Source: Saturnia japonica
Taxonomy: Eukaryota; Arthropoda; Insecta; Lepidoptera; Saturniidae
Direction: 5' to 3'
DNA: 64,000 bases
Assembly: GCA_033032175.1 (NCBI GenBank)
Contig: CM065311.1
Span: forward strand, 4,643,190 to 4,707,189
The position numbers were made by a program, and so were the translations under genes. Shown here piece after piece: positions 46,095-57,500 of the stretch. The notes beneath the pieces are model-generated. The model saw only the letters and a program-made list of their open reading frames with translations, did no database searches and was not told the origin of the DNA. The stretch's first letter is position 1; each line of letters opens with the position of its first letter.

Positions 46095-46310
46095 TTCTTC
46101 TATATGATATCTATATTAACACGCTAATCTCTGGAACTACCAGTCGAATTCAAAAAAATATTTTTTATATGATAGCCAGACTCGAGGAATAATATAGGCT
46201 GTTTAAGATTAAGCTACAACTTTCGGATAGCTTTAAATATTGATTTTTGTTACGTAAGTCAGAAGTCGAGACCCCCCCGAACGGCTTTAACTGCGTGCGC
46301 TGGTGTAATC
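46095..46310 (+). repeat. RTE-like LINE/SINE 3' fragment (family G, copy 1)
   Basis: 'CGCTAATCTCTGGAACTACC' followed by AAAATATTTTT and an 'AGGCTGTTT'-like stretch, as in the copy at 58555-58890. Confidence 0.5.
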
Positions 46311-46416
46311 GTTAATGATAGAGAAATACAATGTTGTACAATAATATTGGTCCTTAGTATATCTAAATAAAAGTCAGCAAAGATTTGTTGAAAATTAAAA
46401 GGTGATTTATAAGTGT

Positions 46417-46565
46417 AGCGACATCTCTCGCCACATCTGACGCATCAACGCATCGACACAATTACGTAGCGACACATAGCGACATCTATCGATCCACATA
46501 GGGCATCCTACTATCCCTACATTGCGCTATAGAAATTAACTCTATCGTTGAGTATATATACAAAT
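46417..46565 (+). repeat. LTR-like unit (family C) joined to repeat E
   Basis: Starts TGTAGCGACATCTCTCGCCA, has ACGCATCAACGCATCGACAC and a TATA-like 'GTTGAGTATATATACAA' (about 46545-46561), then 'CAACAGTCGG' and passes into repeat E. Suggests C and E are U3 and R-U5 parts of related LTRs. Confidence 0.5.
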
Positions 46566-46574
46566 ACAACAGTC

Positions 46575-47060
46575 GGCTTCCGCACACCCACCGCCGCGAC
46601 CTACCTCTCCCGCGGCAACTCAAGCCTAGGTCCGTTCCTCGGGGTGAAACCCTTGAGTCTGGCAGCCGCCCGCGCGATACAAGTGACACTTTACGTGCAA
46701 CACTTAGCTACCCACATACAAGCATCACGTACACACATATGTACATACGTGCACACCTCACAGGTACATAGGTTCTGTAAGGAACCTTTTTTTTCTTTTT
46801 TTGCACTAGTTAGTGTAAAACATATTTCAGATCACTAAATACACGTACACATGTTCCTTCCTTCCTCCCAGGAGGAAGGAACATGTATATCTGTATATGT
46901 TAGTTTAGCTCGATTTTACGGATAGGGTATTAGACAGATCGCGACTTCATTGCAATCGCGGCAACAGCCCAAGCCGAGGTCCGGCCACTTTGGCACCCTT
47001 GCGCGCTGGTTGCCCACGCTTTCGCAGCTGAGTGCCTTAAGCGCTCGCCCCCAAGCCCGG
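46575..47060 (+). repeat. Dispersed repeat E, copy 2
   Basis: Same blocks in the same order as 21880-22400. Open frames seen in both copies ('RAIQVTLYVQHLATHIQ') reflect the repeat, not a gene. Confidence 0.55.
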
Positions 47061-47140
47061 TAAAGTTGTAAAAGCCGCAGCGGCTCTATTTTTGGATAGG
47101 GCCCCTAAGGCTAACAGCAAGGTCAGACAATAAACTAAAA
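47058..47140 (+). repeat. Dispersed repeat B, copy 2
   Basis: 'AAGTTGTAAAAGCCGCAGCG', 'GGGCCCCTAAGGCTAACAGC' and 'GGTCAGACAATAAACTAAAA' in order. It follows repeat E directly. Confidence 0.6.
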
Positions 47141-47318
47141 CAACAGTCGGGGCAGCTGCCCGCCAGACATAGCACCCGTCTGGCCGGAGGATCATCCCTT
47201 TTCTATGGCGGATGAGGAACTTTACTCTCTGTTCCTCACCTCCGCTAAAGTGCAAGCATATAACAAAGATGTATGGACGGCTCAACCTGCTATCGACCTC
47301 CGGTCACGGAGGGGAGTG
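47141..47318 (+). repeat. LTR-like 3' part (family C)
   Basis: 'AACAGTCGGGGCAGCTGCCC', 'CCGTCTGGCCGGAGGATCAT' and 'TTTACTCTCTGTTCCTCACC' match 47475-47580. It continues to AAGTGCAAGCATATAACAAA, which is absent from the next copy. Confidence 0.5.
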
Positions 47319-47580
47319 ATGTAGCGACATCTCTCGCAACAACTGACGCATCAACGTATCGACGCAAGACACTGTTAGCCGTAGGGGCCCTAAAGCAGCT
47401 GCGGCTTTTGCAGCTTCACCGGACTATAGAAATTCACTCTATCGTTGAGTATATATACAAGAACCCGACTACAACAGTCGGGGCAGCTGCCCGCCAGACA
47501 TAGCACCCGTCTGGCCGGAGGATCCTCCCTTTTCTATGGCTGATGAGGAACTTTACTCTCTGTTCCTCACCTCCGCTAAA
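47319..47580 (+). repeat. LTR-like unit (family C), with TATA-like box
   Basis: Starts ATGTAGCGACATCTCTCGC. An inserted repeat-B piece lies at 47363-47430 (reverse). Then 'CTATCGTTGAGTATATATAC', 'CCCGACTACAACAGTCGGGG', the CTGCCCGCCAGACATAG block and a 'CTCACCTCCGCTAAA' end. The spacing TATATATA to CAGTC (about 25-30 nt) fits an LTR core promoter with an arthropod initiator. Confidence 0.55.
47363..47432 (-). repeat. Dispersed repeat B, copy 3
   Basis: Reverse copy: 'ACTGTTAGCCGTAGGGGCCC', 'GCAGCTGCGGCTTTTGCAGC', 'TTCACCGGAC'. It interrupts the LTR-like unit at 47319-47580. Confidence 0.55.
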
Positions 47581-47675
47581 ATAAGCATTAATTTTATACA
47601 CGACATATTTTAATTCTTATAAACAAAAGCCTGTATCATAAAGAAAATGTTTTAAGTTAAGTTTTGCTCTTTTTG

Positions 47676-47866
47676 GCGGAGGTGAGGAATAGAGTTCTTG
47701 TAGTCGGGTTCTTGTATGATATATACTCAACGATAGAGTGAATTTCTATAGCGCAATGCGGGATAGTAGGATGCGTCCTATGTGGCTCGATAGATGTCGC
47801 TATGTGTCGCTACGTAGTTGTGTCGATGCGTTGATGCGTCAGTTGTGGCGAGAGATGTCGCTACAC
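47676..47866 (-). repeat. LTR-like unit (family C), inverted
   Basis: Reverse complement of the family: GGCGGAGGTGAGGAA end, TATA-like box, 'CACTCTATCGTTGAG' and, at 47822-47864, the TGTAGCGACATCTCTCGCCA start. Compared with 47319-47580 it lacks the CAGCTGCCCGCC part. The two units face each other across about 95 bp. Confidence 0.6.
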
Positions 47867-48587
47867 TCTTTATAATATGTTATTTGGACACATAGTTTAT
47901 GAGATAATGAAAGATTAAAATAATTTGTACTTGTGGGAAGAACTGTGATAGACTACATGAGTGCGACGACGGCGCGGCGCGGTGTTTTTCAGATAACATT
48001 AACACGGATGAAACCGTGGGGCACAGCTAGTTATATGTAAAAAGCACAATGTACACACTGGTTTTCGTTGGCAGTCTATACCTCTGGTCTATACAGTATT
48101 AAAATCTATACTCTATAGCAGAGATAAGTTTCTATACCAATACTCTGTATTATAAGTCTGTGTCTATGCCATGTCTATGCTATAATCCTTTTTATGCTAT
48201 GCTCGCGCTACTGATTTGTAAAGACTGTTAAAAAAAAAATAGAAATGTAAAAGTTTAAAAAAGATTAAACATATTTGAATAACGAATTAAAGTAAATATA
48301 TCCAATTACCTACTTTGCAGCCATTATTTTGAATTCATAAGCAAGATAACCTGAATTCTTAAACATTTAACATAAAATGTGTTTGTTGCTGTCACCGATT
48401 TAATCTTATCGTTATTTATAAACGCACCGTCAAACGTCATTACGTTACGACAACTACAGAAATATTTATTTTATTTTATGATCTTAGTTTTTTTTTCATT
48501 GACAAAAAGATAATGCATTGTCCTGTAAAGTGAATATATATTTATAAAAAATATTTGAGAAACTGTGCTGTGCAAATTATTGAAATT
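47867..48587. other. Intergenic / hook 5' region
   Basis: A short 'AACCGTGGGGCACAGCTAGT' (RTE-type 3' end) at about 48013-48032. Near 48070-48200 a run of 'CTATAC'/'CTATGC' words. The hook promoter and 5' UTR should lie in 48300-48587 but no element is distinct. Confidence 0.4.
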
Positions 48588-51500
48588 ATGGAAGGGAACG
48601 GAGCGATATTGTGTGACAATCTAATCAAGTGGTTACAAACACTAAATCTAAAGGCCAAACATGGAACTCCTTCGGGTAAATTGCGATATGACTTCCTATT
48701 TTTGTATTAAGTGTGTAAACTAATATATGAGCGGTGTTGTGAATCGTCATCAAACATCAGCCGTAAAATGGATAATTACATCACTTCGCTCTTTTTTAAT
48801 TTTCTTGAGACACTGTACTGTATTTTATTTGCGATATTGCTCAACTCTCGCCCACTCACTGCTGTTGCTACATATAATGATCATACTACAGATCTAAAGG
48901 AAACAACTGCAAAATATACATGGCAACAAATAAAATATACAATACAATGTAATAGTCCTTTAAATACAATAATGTTGCTCAATTAAAAATAATACCTTGT
49001 TTTATTTAAGATATTAATTTTACCACATTCACAGTCCTCTCATAGTATATATTATAAAGTTTAAGTGCTTATAAACAGATTTTAAAAGTTGATAATACTA
49101 TACATAAGTCTTTAATATGTTTGTATATATAACTATGTGTAAATTAATATTAAATATTATATTTCAGAACTATCAGATGGTGTAGCAATAGCAGAAGCTC
49201 TATCTCAAATAGCTCCAGAGTACTTTACACTGATATGGAATTCCAAAATAAAAACAGATGTGGGTCACAACTGGAGATTAAAAGTTAGCAATTTAAAAAA
49301 AATTTTGGAAGGAGTTGTTGGTGTGTATCCACATAATGTTTTTAGATAATAATTTGGTAATGAACTGGACTAGAATTGTATACATTTTGTATGTGATCTA
49401 GACCATGTACTATTCAAATTGTAAAGGAAAAGTAATTTAATCTATTTTTCTAACACATATAGTTCTTTTAAAATAGAAAAGTAATTTAAAAGTGTTTTAT
49501 AGATTGTTGTAATTACCTACATATAAAATGCATATAGGAGTTTCGGCTGATCAGATTTAGCTGGTTCAGGATCTTGAGCTGCCATGTTGTGGTTATTATT
49601 TTAATTCATTTAACTTAGGTTCTTTGACTTTATATAATGTTATATCAGTGGCATTTTGTGTGATATAGTTTGGGTCATTGTGCATATGTGAGTTGGATTA
49701 TAAATATAAACATAAAACATGCACTTTGAGATGTCACAAAACCCCCTACATAGTTATAACAAGGTAGTCACCATCTTGTTGGACCCACTTTGAATATTAG
49801 AAAATACTATGAAGGATTACATACATTGTCACTGGCAAATGCTTTTTGTGGTGCCAAATTAAAAATAAGAAGAAAATGCATATATTTTACATTAAATAAA
49901 CTTTAAATATAACATGCCATTGACTTTGATATATGTAAAAACTAGAAAGTCTGTCTTAAAAAGATAATTTAGATTATTGTTACAGGAATAAATTTTTCAT
50001 TGGTAATTTTTTTTTTTATAAGGTATCTTTTTAAGATTTTATTGGCAAGATTCAGTATAATTATTTTGTCTTCACATATTGCTATTATTTTTTACATTAA
50101 TTTAATAGTATAATTTGTTTTTGTTTAAGATTATCATCAAGATATTTTGAATCTTAGTCTGCAGGAGTTTACAAGACCAGATGTAATAAATATAGCTGAG
50201 ACAGCCGATCCTTCAGATTTGGGAAGACTACTGCAGTTAGTCCTGAGTGAGGAATTAATTATTTCACAAATCTTTTCAGGAAGAAAAAAAGTCTCTTTCA
50301 TAATATTAAAGATACTTTAAGAAGGTTTTTATAGTTTAAAACAGGCACGGACCAAGTCTTATGGTTTTGTAGGTTAGGAATAGATTATGGTAAATCATTT
50401 GAGAGTTGAAATAAGTTGAAAGAGAGGTAGGGCACAGAGAAATGTCTATGGAAATTTCTCTCTACTTGAGGCAGCCCAACTGGTGGAATACTTCCACAGA
50501 AGACTGCAACCAAGTGACCTTGTGCTGTGTTCCTGCGGTGAGTAGGGTTTCCAGAGCTGCTTAGGGAAGGTAGGGAACAGAGAAATGCTTTTTGATAATT
50601 TTTTTGGGCAGTCCGACTGATGAAACCTATTGTATTACAAGGGTCTATAGGCTATGATAGCCACATATTATAAGGCAGTCCATATGCTTGTTTGTCACCT
50701 TACTTGTATAAATTAGATTGAAAGTAAGTTTTCATTTTTAAGGTTCCATACCTAAAAAGGAAAGTAGGAACTTATTTGCAGTTGGTGAACTGACAGTGGC
50801 AAATGTTGATGTATTGGGAAAAACACTTTATCAACGCCAAAATGAAGTTTGCCCCTCAATACAGTTTATCTTTTCATTTGAATTATTCAGTGCTTTCTTC
50901 AATAATGTTACCTAATTATTTTGGTGACTGTGGTTGTACAATTATGGAACCTCCGGTACGCGAGTCCTACTCACACTTGGTCATTTAAAAAAAAAATATA
51001 ATGCAGTTTTAAAATAATTTCAAGACTGCAGTGTCATATCAATTTTTCTGAATACATATGCAGGGATGGTAGATAGTAACCCAATAATCCCGGTACGAAG
51101 GTTGCTAAAACTTAGTATTTGAAATAAAAGCTGGTATCTTCAAGCAAATAGCTTAGTTCCGTCTTAAGCCCCTTGGAGGATCTTTATTTAGCTTGGTGGT
51201 GAACAAAATTAACAGCTATCAGGTACCTTATTCTGTCAAAACCCTGAAACCTGGTACTTGTACCAGAAACCTGGTATTTCTACCATCCTTGTACATATGT
51301 AATGTGTGTTGCTAACCTCACACCTCATTTAGAACTGTGTTTCTTTTTAAAGTTGTATAATAAGAAGTAGATAAATATTGCAGTGACCACTTCATACCTG
51401 GAAAACTGTAGCCTGTTTACTAATTCATATAATTAAATAATATACTAATTTTAATAAAATGTTTGCTTGAGTTAACTTATTTAGACATTGTTCATTGTAT

Positions 51501-54500
51501 ATTATGTTCACAATATTTATGTATAGGCATTTGATAATTCTTCATAATTTGCTGGCTCGGAAGATGTTATCTGTCCTTTCCAGTAGGTAATAACTTGACT
51601 ACAGCGCCGTGCCACCTATCTCGTTTTTTTTTTCGAACAAAAATATAATAGAACTTTACATATCCATCGTTTTAATGGTGAGGTAAATATAAATAAATAA
51701 TATAGGTATAAATAATATAGAATTTACCAATTTTCCTGGCAACTTTTCAAATTATTCTTACCATAAAAATGATTAAAAACATTTTAAAAAAATACCTAAA
51801 TCATACCGTAGATGTTTAGTAATGCACTTACCAATAAACAGCCTTTTATTTTTATATCTATACATTAAACAACATGTTTTAAAGGTTTTGTATTCTTTTA
51901 AATAGGTTGTGCAGTAAATTGTATCAAGAAAGAGGCATACATAACCCGAATTATGGAAATGGAACTGTCTTGTCAACGATCAATAATGCAAGCAATACAG
52001 GTATAGAGAGTTCTACTCATTTGCGCGCGCGGCCCTATGTTTGCGTAAAATGTGTATAGATATAGATCCTACGCGTGCGTGTGCTAGAGGCACAGTCAAA
52101 TAAATACACAAGAAAATTCTATTAGCTATTTTACTTATATTATGTCGAAAATGTTTATATGTTATTTATTCACATTTAATATAAATGAACAGCTCAATTA
52201 GGTAAATGTATGTTTATTGAACATAATAATATTATTCCGTATCATTAATCCTTACCTCTATAAAATGCCAAATAATTAATTTTCTATTACCTTCATATTT
52301 TTCTGGCATGTTCTGTTCAATGTTATGCAAAGGAATATATATTTTTAAATTACCCTAAATATTTTCTATAGTGTTTAAAATTATATGGTAGCCGACAAAG
52401 AATTTTTATACCATATTGCTGAGTATTTTTTCAGTTACCAATTGCTGAATTTCTGTCTTTAAAAATCAGAAGTTAGCGTTTTAATATTTTGATGATTGTG
52501 GTACGACACATTATCAAGCACAACTACTGGTTATGTGCATTTTGTCTGTGACGAATTAGTCATTTTTATTACCAACTGTACTTGTAGAATAAATCGATAA
52601 AACATGTGTTGATTGAAAGACGATTGCCGCGTTACTGTCACACTACTGAAAACTGCATGTCTACAAGATCACTCACATATAAGGACGCGCGCAAAGATGT
52701 GTTGAAGTATCATCTATAAGTAACTAAATCAGAATATCTCACATTACGTTACTTGTAAATATTAATTGTAAAGACCTTGACTTAAATAAAGCACACTCAT
52801 ATTTAAAATTCAAATTTCCGAATTGCCTTTATGCTTATTAACAATAGTCAGTCGTAAACAATTTTATGGTCACTCTTCAGTGCATATGAAGTTTCGGAAT
52901 CCAAAGCAACAATCTCACATTAAGTGTTTTTGTGGAATTATTTTATAACTAAATTAAGTAAGTAAGTAATATTTAAAAGTATTATTATATTTATATTATA
53001 TTATTTGTGTAATGTTAGTCAGTTATGGACAGTTAAAACTTAGGATGTGTTTTTTTCTTCATGAATAAAAATGTTAATATGTGTTAATGATATGGGGTCT
53101 TGTTGTTATTAACAACCAACTGGATAAGACATCTAGGTAACTGGAAACTCAATTGTATAAAAGACCATGGTGTGCTGGCCAAGGCATATGCCTATTTAAT
53201 TAAAAGTTAAAAAGTTGTGTATTAACTATTCGATTTTGGATCCTGTATTGTTTAAAAATATACCAATATTTCCAAAGGTCTGCCTATTTTTTATTAATAT
53301 GTGACATGAAAAGTTTTATGCAATAAAATTAATTTATATGAATAGTTCATGATGTAGAGTTTAAGTTTGAAGGGAGTCATAAATCGAAGTTTCTTGAAGA
53401 TTCAGTATCGTCCGATTTTTCAGGGTTCATGCAGGGGACCTCTTAGATTAAAAACTTCCATAGAATGGACCCTCGACGGCAATAACAATTTTATTTATCT
53501 GTTTAGTCAGCGATTTAATGAGTGTCCTTTCGCTTTGTATAGGTATACAGATTAACTAATACAATTTGTTTTTTACTGCTTAGTGTTTTTATGGCCAGGC
53601 AGTCGTGTTTTTTTAAAATAATTTATTTACATTACAAATTGAAGATTTATTCAGACACCATGTGTTGCACTGTTTAACACTTTATTGAATGGTTAACCAT
53701 CCGCATCCAAATTAGTTTCGCTTTCAATAAATACTAAACATTTTCCTAATTTTCACTCTCTAGATAGTCTTCATAATTTGATTAATGAACGTTATGCATA
53801 GGGTTGCGATGTTACGAACGTACGTTCATCATTGCAAAAATAAGGCAAACTCAAACGTTGCTCAACATTCGCTTTCGAAGTGGCTCATTACTGGCCGCGG
53901 TAAAATTGAGTGTTTTAGTTACGCTCATATTTATGTCCTTGGATCACGATACGATGCTACTCGTGTGATGTGCGTCGTCAGTTGACGTTCTAATGTTGTG
54001 ACGGTGCTTTCTTCTTGTGGTTTTGGGGTATATTATTCTATAATAGCATGGACGGAACTATTGTATCCGGTTTCGTTATCATTAGTTCGATCAGTTACAT
54101 TGTGAGTCAACCCCGACTCCTTTTATGTGTTGAAAATATTCAAAATTTAGTGTTAAAATGTGTTTTGTTGAAAGGAATTGGAGAATATAACACTGGGATT
54201 GAATCGTGGAGGTCTGCATTTGGAAGCACCGGGAGTCGAGCACATTGATGTTGATATGAGAGAAGTGCTTGCACAGAGGTGCCATGAACTTGAAACAAAG
54301 GTATGATCTTCAACAAGGCTCCTCAATTAATTTTGGAATTTAGAATCCTTGTTATGTAGCGGCCCACCCAGAGAATAATACTTGTTTACAGCTATGATAG
54401 ATTCAGATGTAAATAGTAAATTAATAAAGTTATCAGTTAACGATAGTTTCTGAGCTTTTTGTTAAGGAAAACATTGTGGTGAAACCATAATATGGTGATA

Positions 54501-57500
54501 AGGCTTTTTCTAATGGCAACAATAGCAAAAGCAATAACAAAAGCAACAATAGGTGTGTTCCGGCAGCTACACCTGAGAGCCACTCTTCCGCAAGTCTTAG
54601 CGTGCTACCATCTTAGGCTACATCGTCACATAAGATCACGTGAGATCAGTGCCGGATTAAGCAAGCGCTGGGCCCGTAGCAATTTTTTTCAAAGAGCCCT
54701 TGATCTACTATGGGTTCTTAAGTATAAAGCGGTAAAAAAACAATTCAATACTCAATACGTTTATTTGCTAACTATATAGGTTACAATTTTGTGGGTAATT
54801 AATAGTTTAGTAAATTTTACTATAGGCGCTGTTAGGCTCTGACAAGTACAAAAAGCCAGAGATGAGATTTTGTGGTAATTTAGAATAATTTTAATAAGAA
54901 AGTAACAATTTAAAACTATTATAATTATTTTTTTCAATACATATTTCAAAGTTTATATTTAATACAAAGTATGTATATTATATTTTTAGGAATAGCTAAT
55001 GTTATATTTTATCAATGGTGTACTTTAAATAATGTTTCTATTTTATATTTATTTATCCGTTTCTTTTATTATTTTTTAAACTTTTACAAAGTAACTTTTA
55101 TAGATTTCATGTGGGCAAATTTAGAAATAATACTATTCGTATCAATTTCTCTGAACAAATCATATTCTATATTCACCAAAGCGAGATAATTCAGACGTTG
55201 TTGACTCGTAGTGTTCCTTAACTTATTTTGTATGCGTTTTAATGTCGAAAATAAACGTTCGCGACTGCAGTTAGTGATCATGAGTGATAAATAAATGCAC
55301 AAAGTAATTTCTAAGTTGGGGAAACATGATTCTAATGAATTTGTCCATTAGGAATTTATAATATTGAATTTACAGAGCTTCGTTTTTCGTACTGTTAATC
55401 GCACCAGTCACATCCGTTTTGAGCAGCTCGGCAAACTGCACTAATTTGTTATCTAGACTCGATGGGAATGTCAGAGAATCCCTGGTTTATTTTTCAGTGT
55501 TACCAACTTCGATCACAAATAATTAGCATTGGCCGGGTGTCCATTGTAGCGATAAGGGGTAGGATACCTATTATTAGTTTAAAAAAAAACACGCGTGAGA
55601 CTCGCGTCTAGAATTTAAACTTCTTTGGTTCTGGAAATAGTTTATTTAATGCATTGCTCTTTATGCATTTGGTAATGGTCTTACTATATCAGGATAACAG
55701 AATGGTTATGAAATATTCAATTGAAGGAAATCTCTCTTAAAGAAATAAAATAAGTAGTAATATTATAAAGTAAGGTATATAACTCAATATACTTATATTC
55801 TAGAAAATAGATTTTTGGTATATGGTTACTAAATTATACTAAAAATAATGTAGACGGTTAATCTTACATATAAATAGATAATTTTAACAATTGAAATCGA
55901 GCCATTTCAATTCTGCTACACATCCACACTAAGTGTCGGGTAAGAGTGCTTGCATACGTCAGACTTTTTGTAGAGCAGATTATCAGGCCGACTGAAATTC
56001 TACAAGTTTATATAAGCAACTTTTTGTAGAACTTGCGCGTTTACCGTATGAAATTCGGTGTTTTATTTATGCCAAGGAAATAGTCGGTTACCGAGTGTCT
56101 GACGTGGATTGTCTTACGGCCGGTTCCAATAATCTAACTATAGTTAAATGTTAGTAGCTATCGGAGATAATTTGCATTTTTTAATCTATCTATGACTGGT
56201 GTTTCTATATCACTCTATTCACACAAAGTTAGATAAGACCACGGATAGTTAAAAACTTCTAACTCCAGTTAGGGCGTCCCTTTGAAACGTTTTGTTTTTT
56301 CGTTTAAAATAGTTGACGTCATATTTAGGATAAACATTATAAGTAAGTAGGTATATTAAATGTTTATATTTACTAAGATTATTATTTTTAAGTTGTCATA
56401 ATATTTTAAAATGTTTAATAAAATAAATAAATATTTATAAAACACAGTTTGCACGTGCCATATGATGAAATTCTACAAATTCGCAATACTTCTATGATTC
56501 GAAACATAAGAAAAAACAAAACGCTAGGTTTGGGCACACTCTTCTTGTTATCTGTGGATATTGTAGTAAATAGTCGACTCGGTTTGCCGCTCTTTGTGTT
56601 TTCTCTTAGTATCTAGTGTTTAATGTTTTACTTTTAGTATTGTTTATAAGGATTTGGCGTTATGTTCTTTAGCAAATCATTTACTACAGTTTTATTTAAT
56701 TTGAATCTATATATAAATCCAGATTCTGAAAGTTCACGTTTACTGTAGTATATAAACTGTGATCTTCAAATTCTGCATTACCAAGCCTCGTGAAGCTGTA
56801 AAAGTTGCAGCGGCTTTAGGGCCCCTAAGGCTAACAGTGTAGTCAGATCTAAAAAGTAAGAAAATTCTGCATCATCTGAGTCTAAATTAAACACTCCGGA
56901 GTCCGGCTTCATACATTTCAACATCACATTCATCACTAAACAATTTCATTAATTTTTATTAAAATATTATTTAAGAACCCTGAAACAAGAACTGATTATC
57001 TCCCAAAATCGGGCGAAAAACAAACTTCAAACAAAAGTTAATTTGAACAACTGTACTTTACTACTACTACTACTTTTTTTTTCTATGAACTTCCATATCT
57101 ATGGTAAAAAGTTGACCCTCTGACAGGTAGTTAAAGTTAGAATTGTTTAACCATCTGTGTTTATTGACAGGCCTCGTGGCGCAGTGGTAGTAAACGCTAC
57201 TATTGACCGAGAGGTCGCGGGTTCGATCCCCGCCCATGACTAACTTTGTGTGTTGAGCATAAATGTCAGTTGTCTGTGTCTGGGTGTTAAATATCTATAT
57301 ATTTATGTATGTCAGCTGTTTAGTTACCATATTACAAGCTTTGCTTAGTTTGGAATTAAATGGCCGTGTGTGAAATTGTGTAAAAAAATGCTCAGATAGA
57401 TACTACTAGTAGCTATTATAATTGGCAGTTACAGATAGTTAGATTATTTGAACCGGCCGTTAGTAGGAAAAGTTGTAACGTTTCACGTTTTTGTGACATC

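Larger units (their letters stand above)
56117..57459. mobile_element. Harbinger-like non-autonomous element inside the hAT
   Basis: Ends CGGCCGGTTCCAATAATCTA and its partner CGGCCGGTTCAAATAATCTA (reverse complement) match at 19 of 20, and over a longer span at all but one of 24. Flanked by TTA (56114-56116 and 57460-57462), the TWA duplication of PIF/Harbinger. 1343 bp, no transposase seen. Repeat B and a SINE lie inside. Confidence 0.8.

Noticed and set aside
48711..48986. Separate small gene in hook intron 1
   Set aside because: Lies between two hook exons, has no family signature and no coding-like composition.
57178..57250. Possible tRNA gene
   Set aside because: A and B boxes and a perfect T-arm are present, but the acceptor stem does not pair and a SINE body follows; called a SINE.
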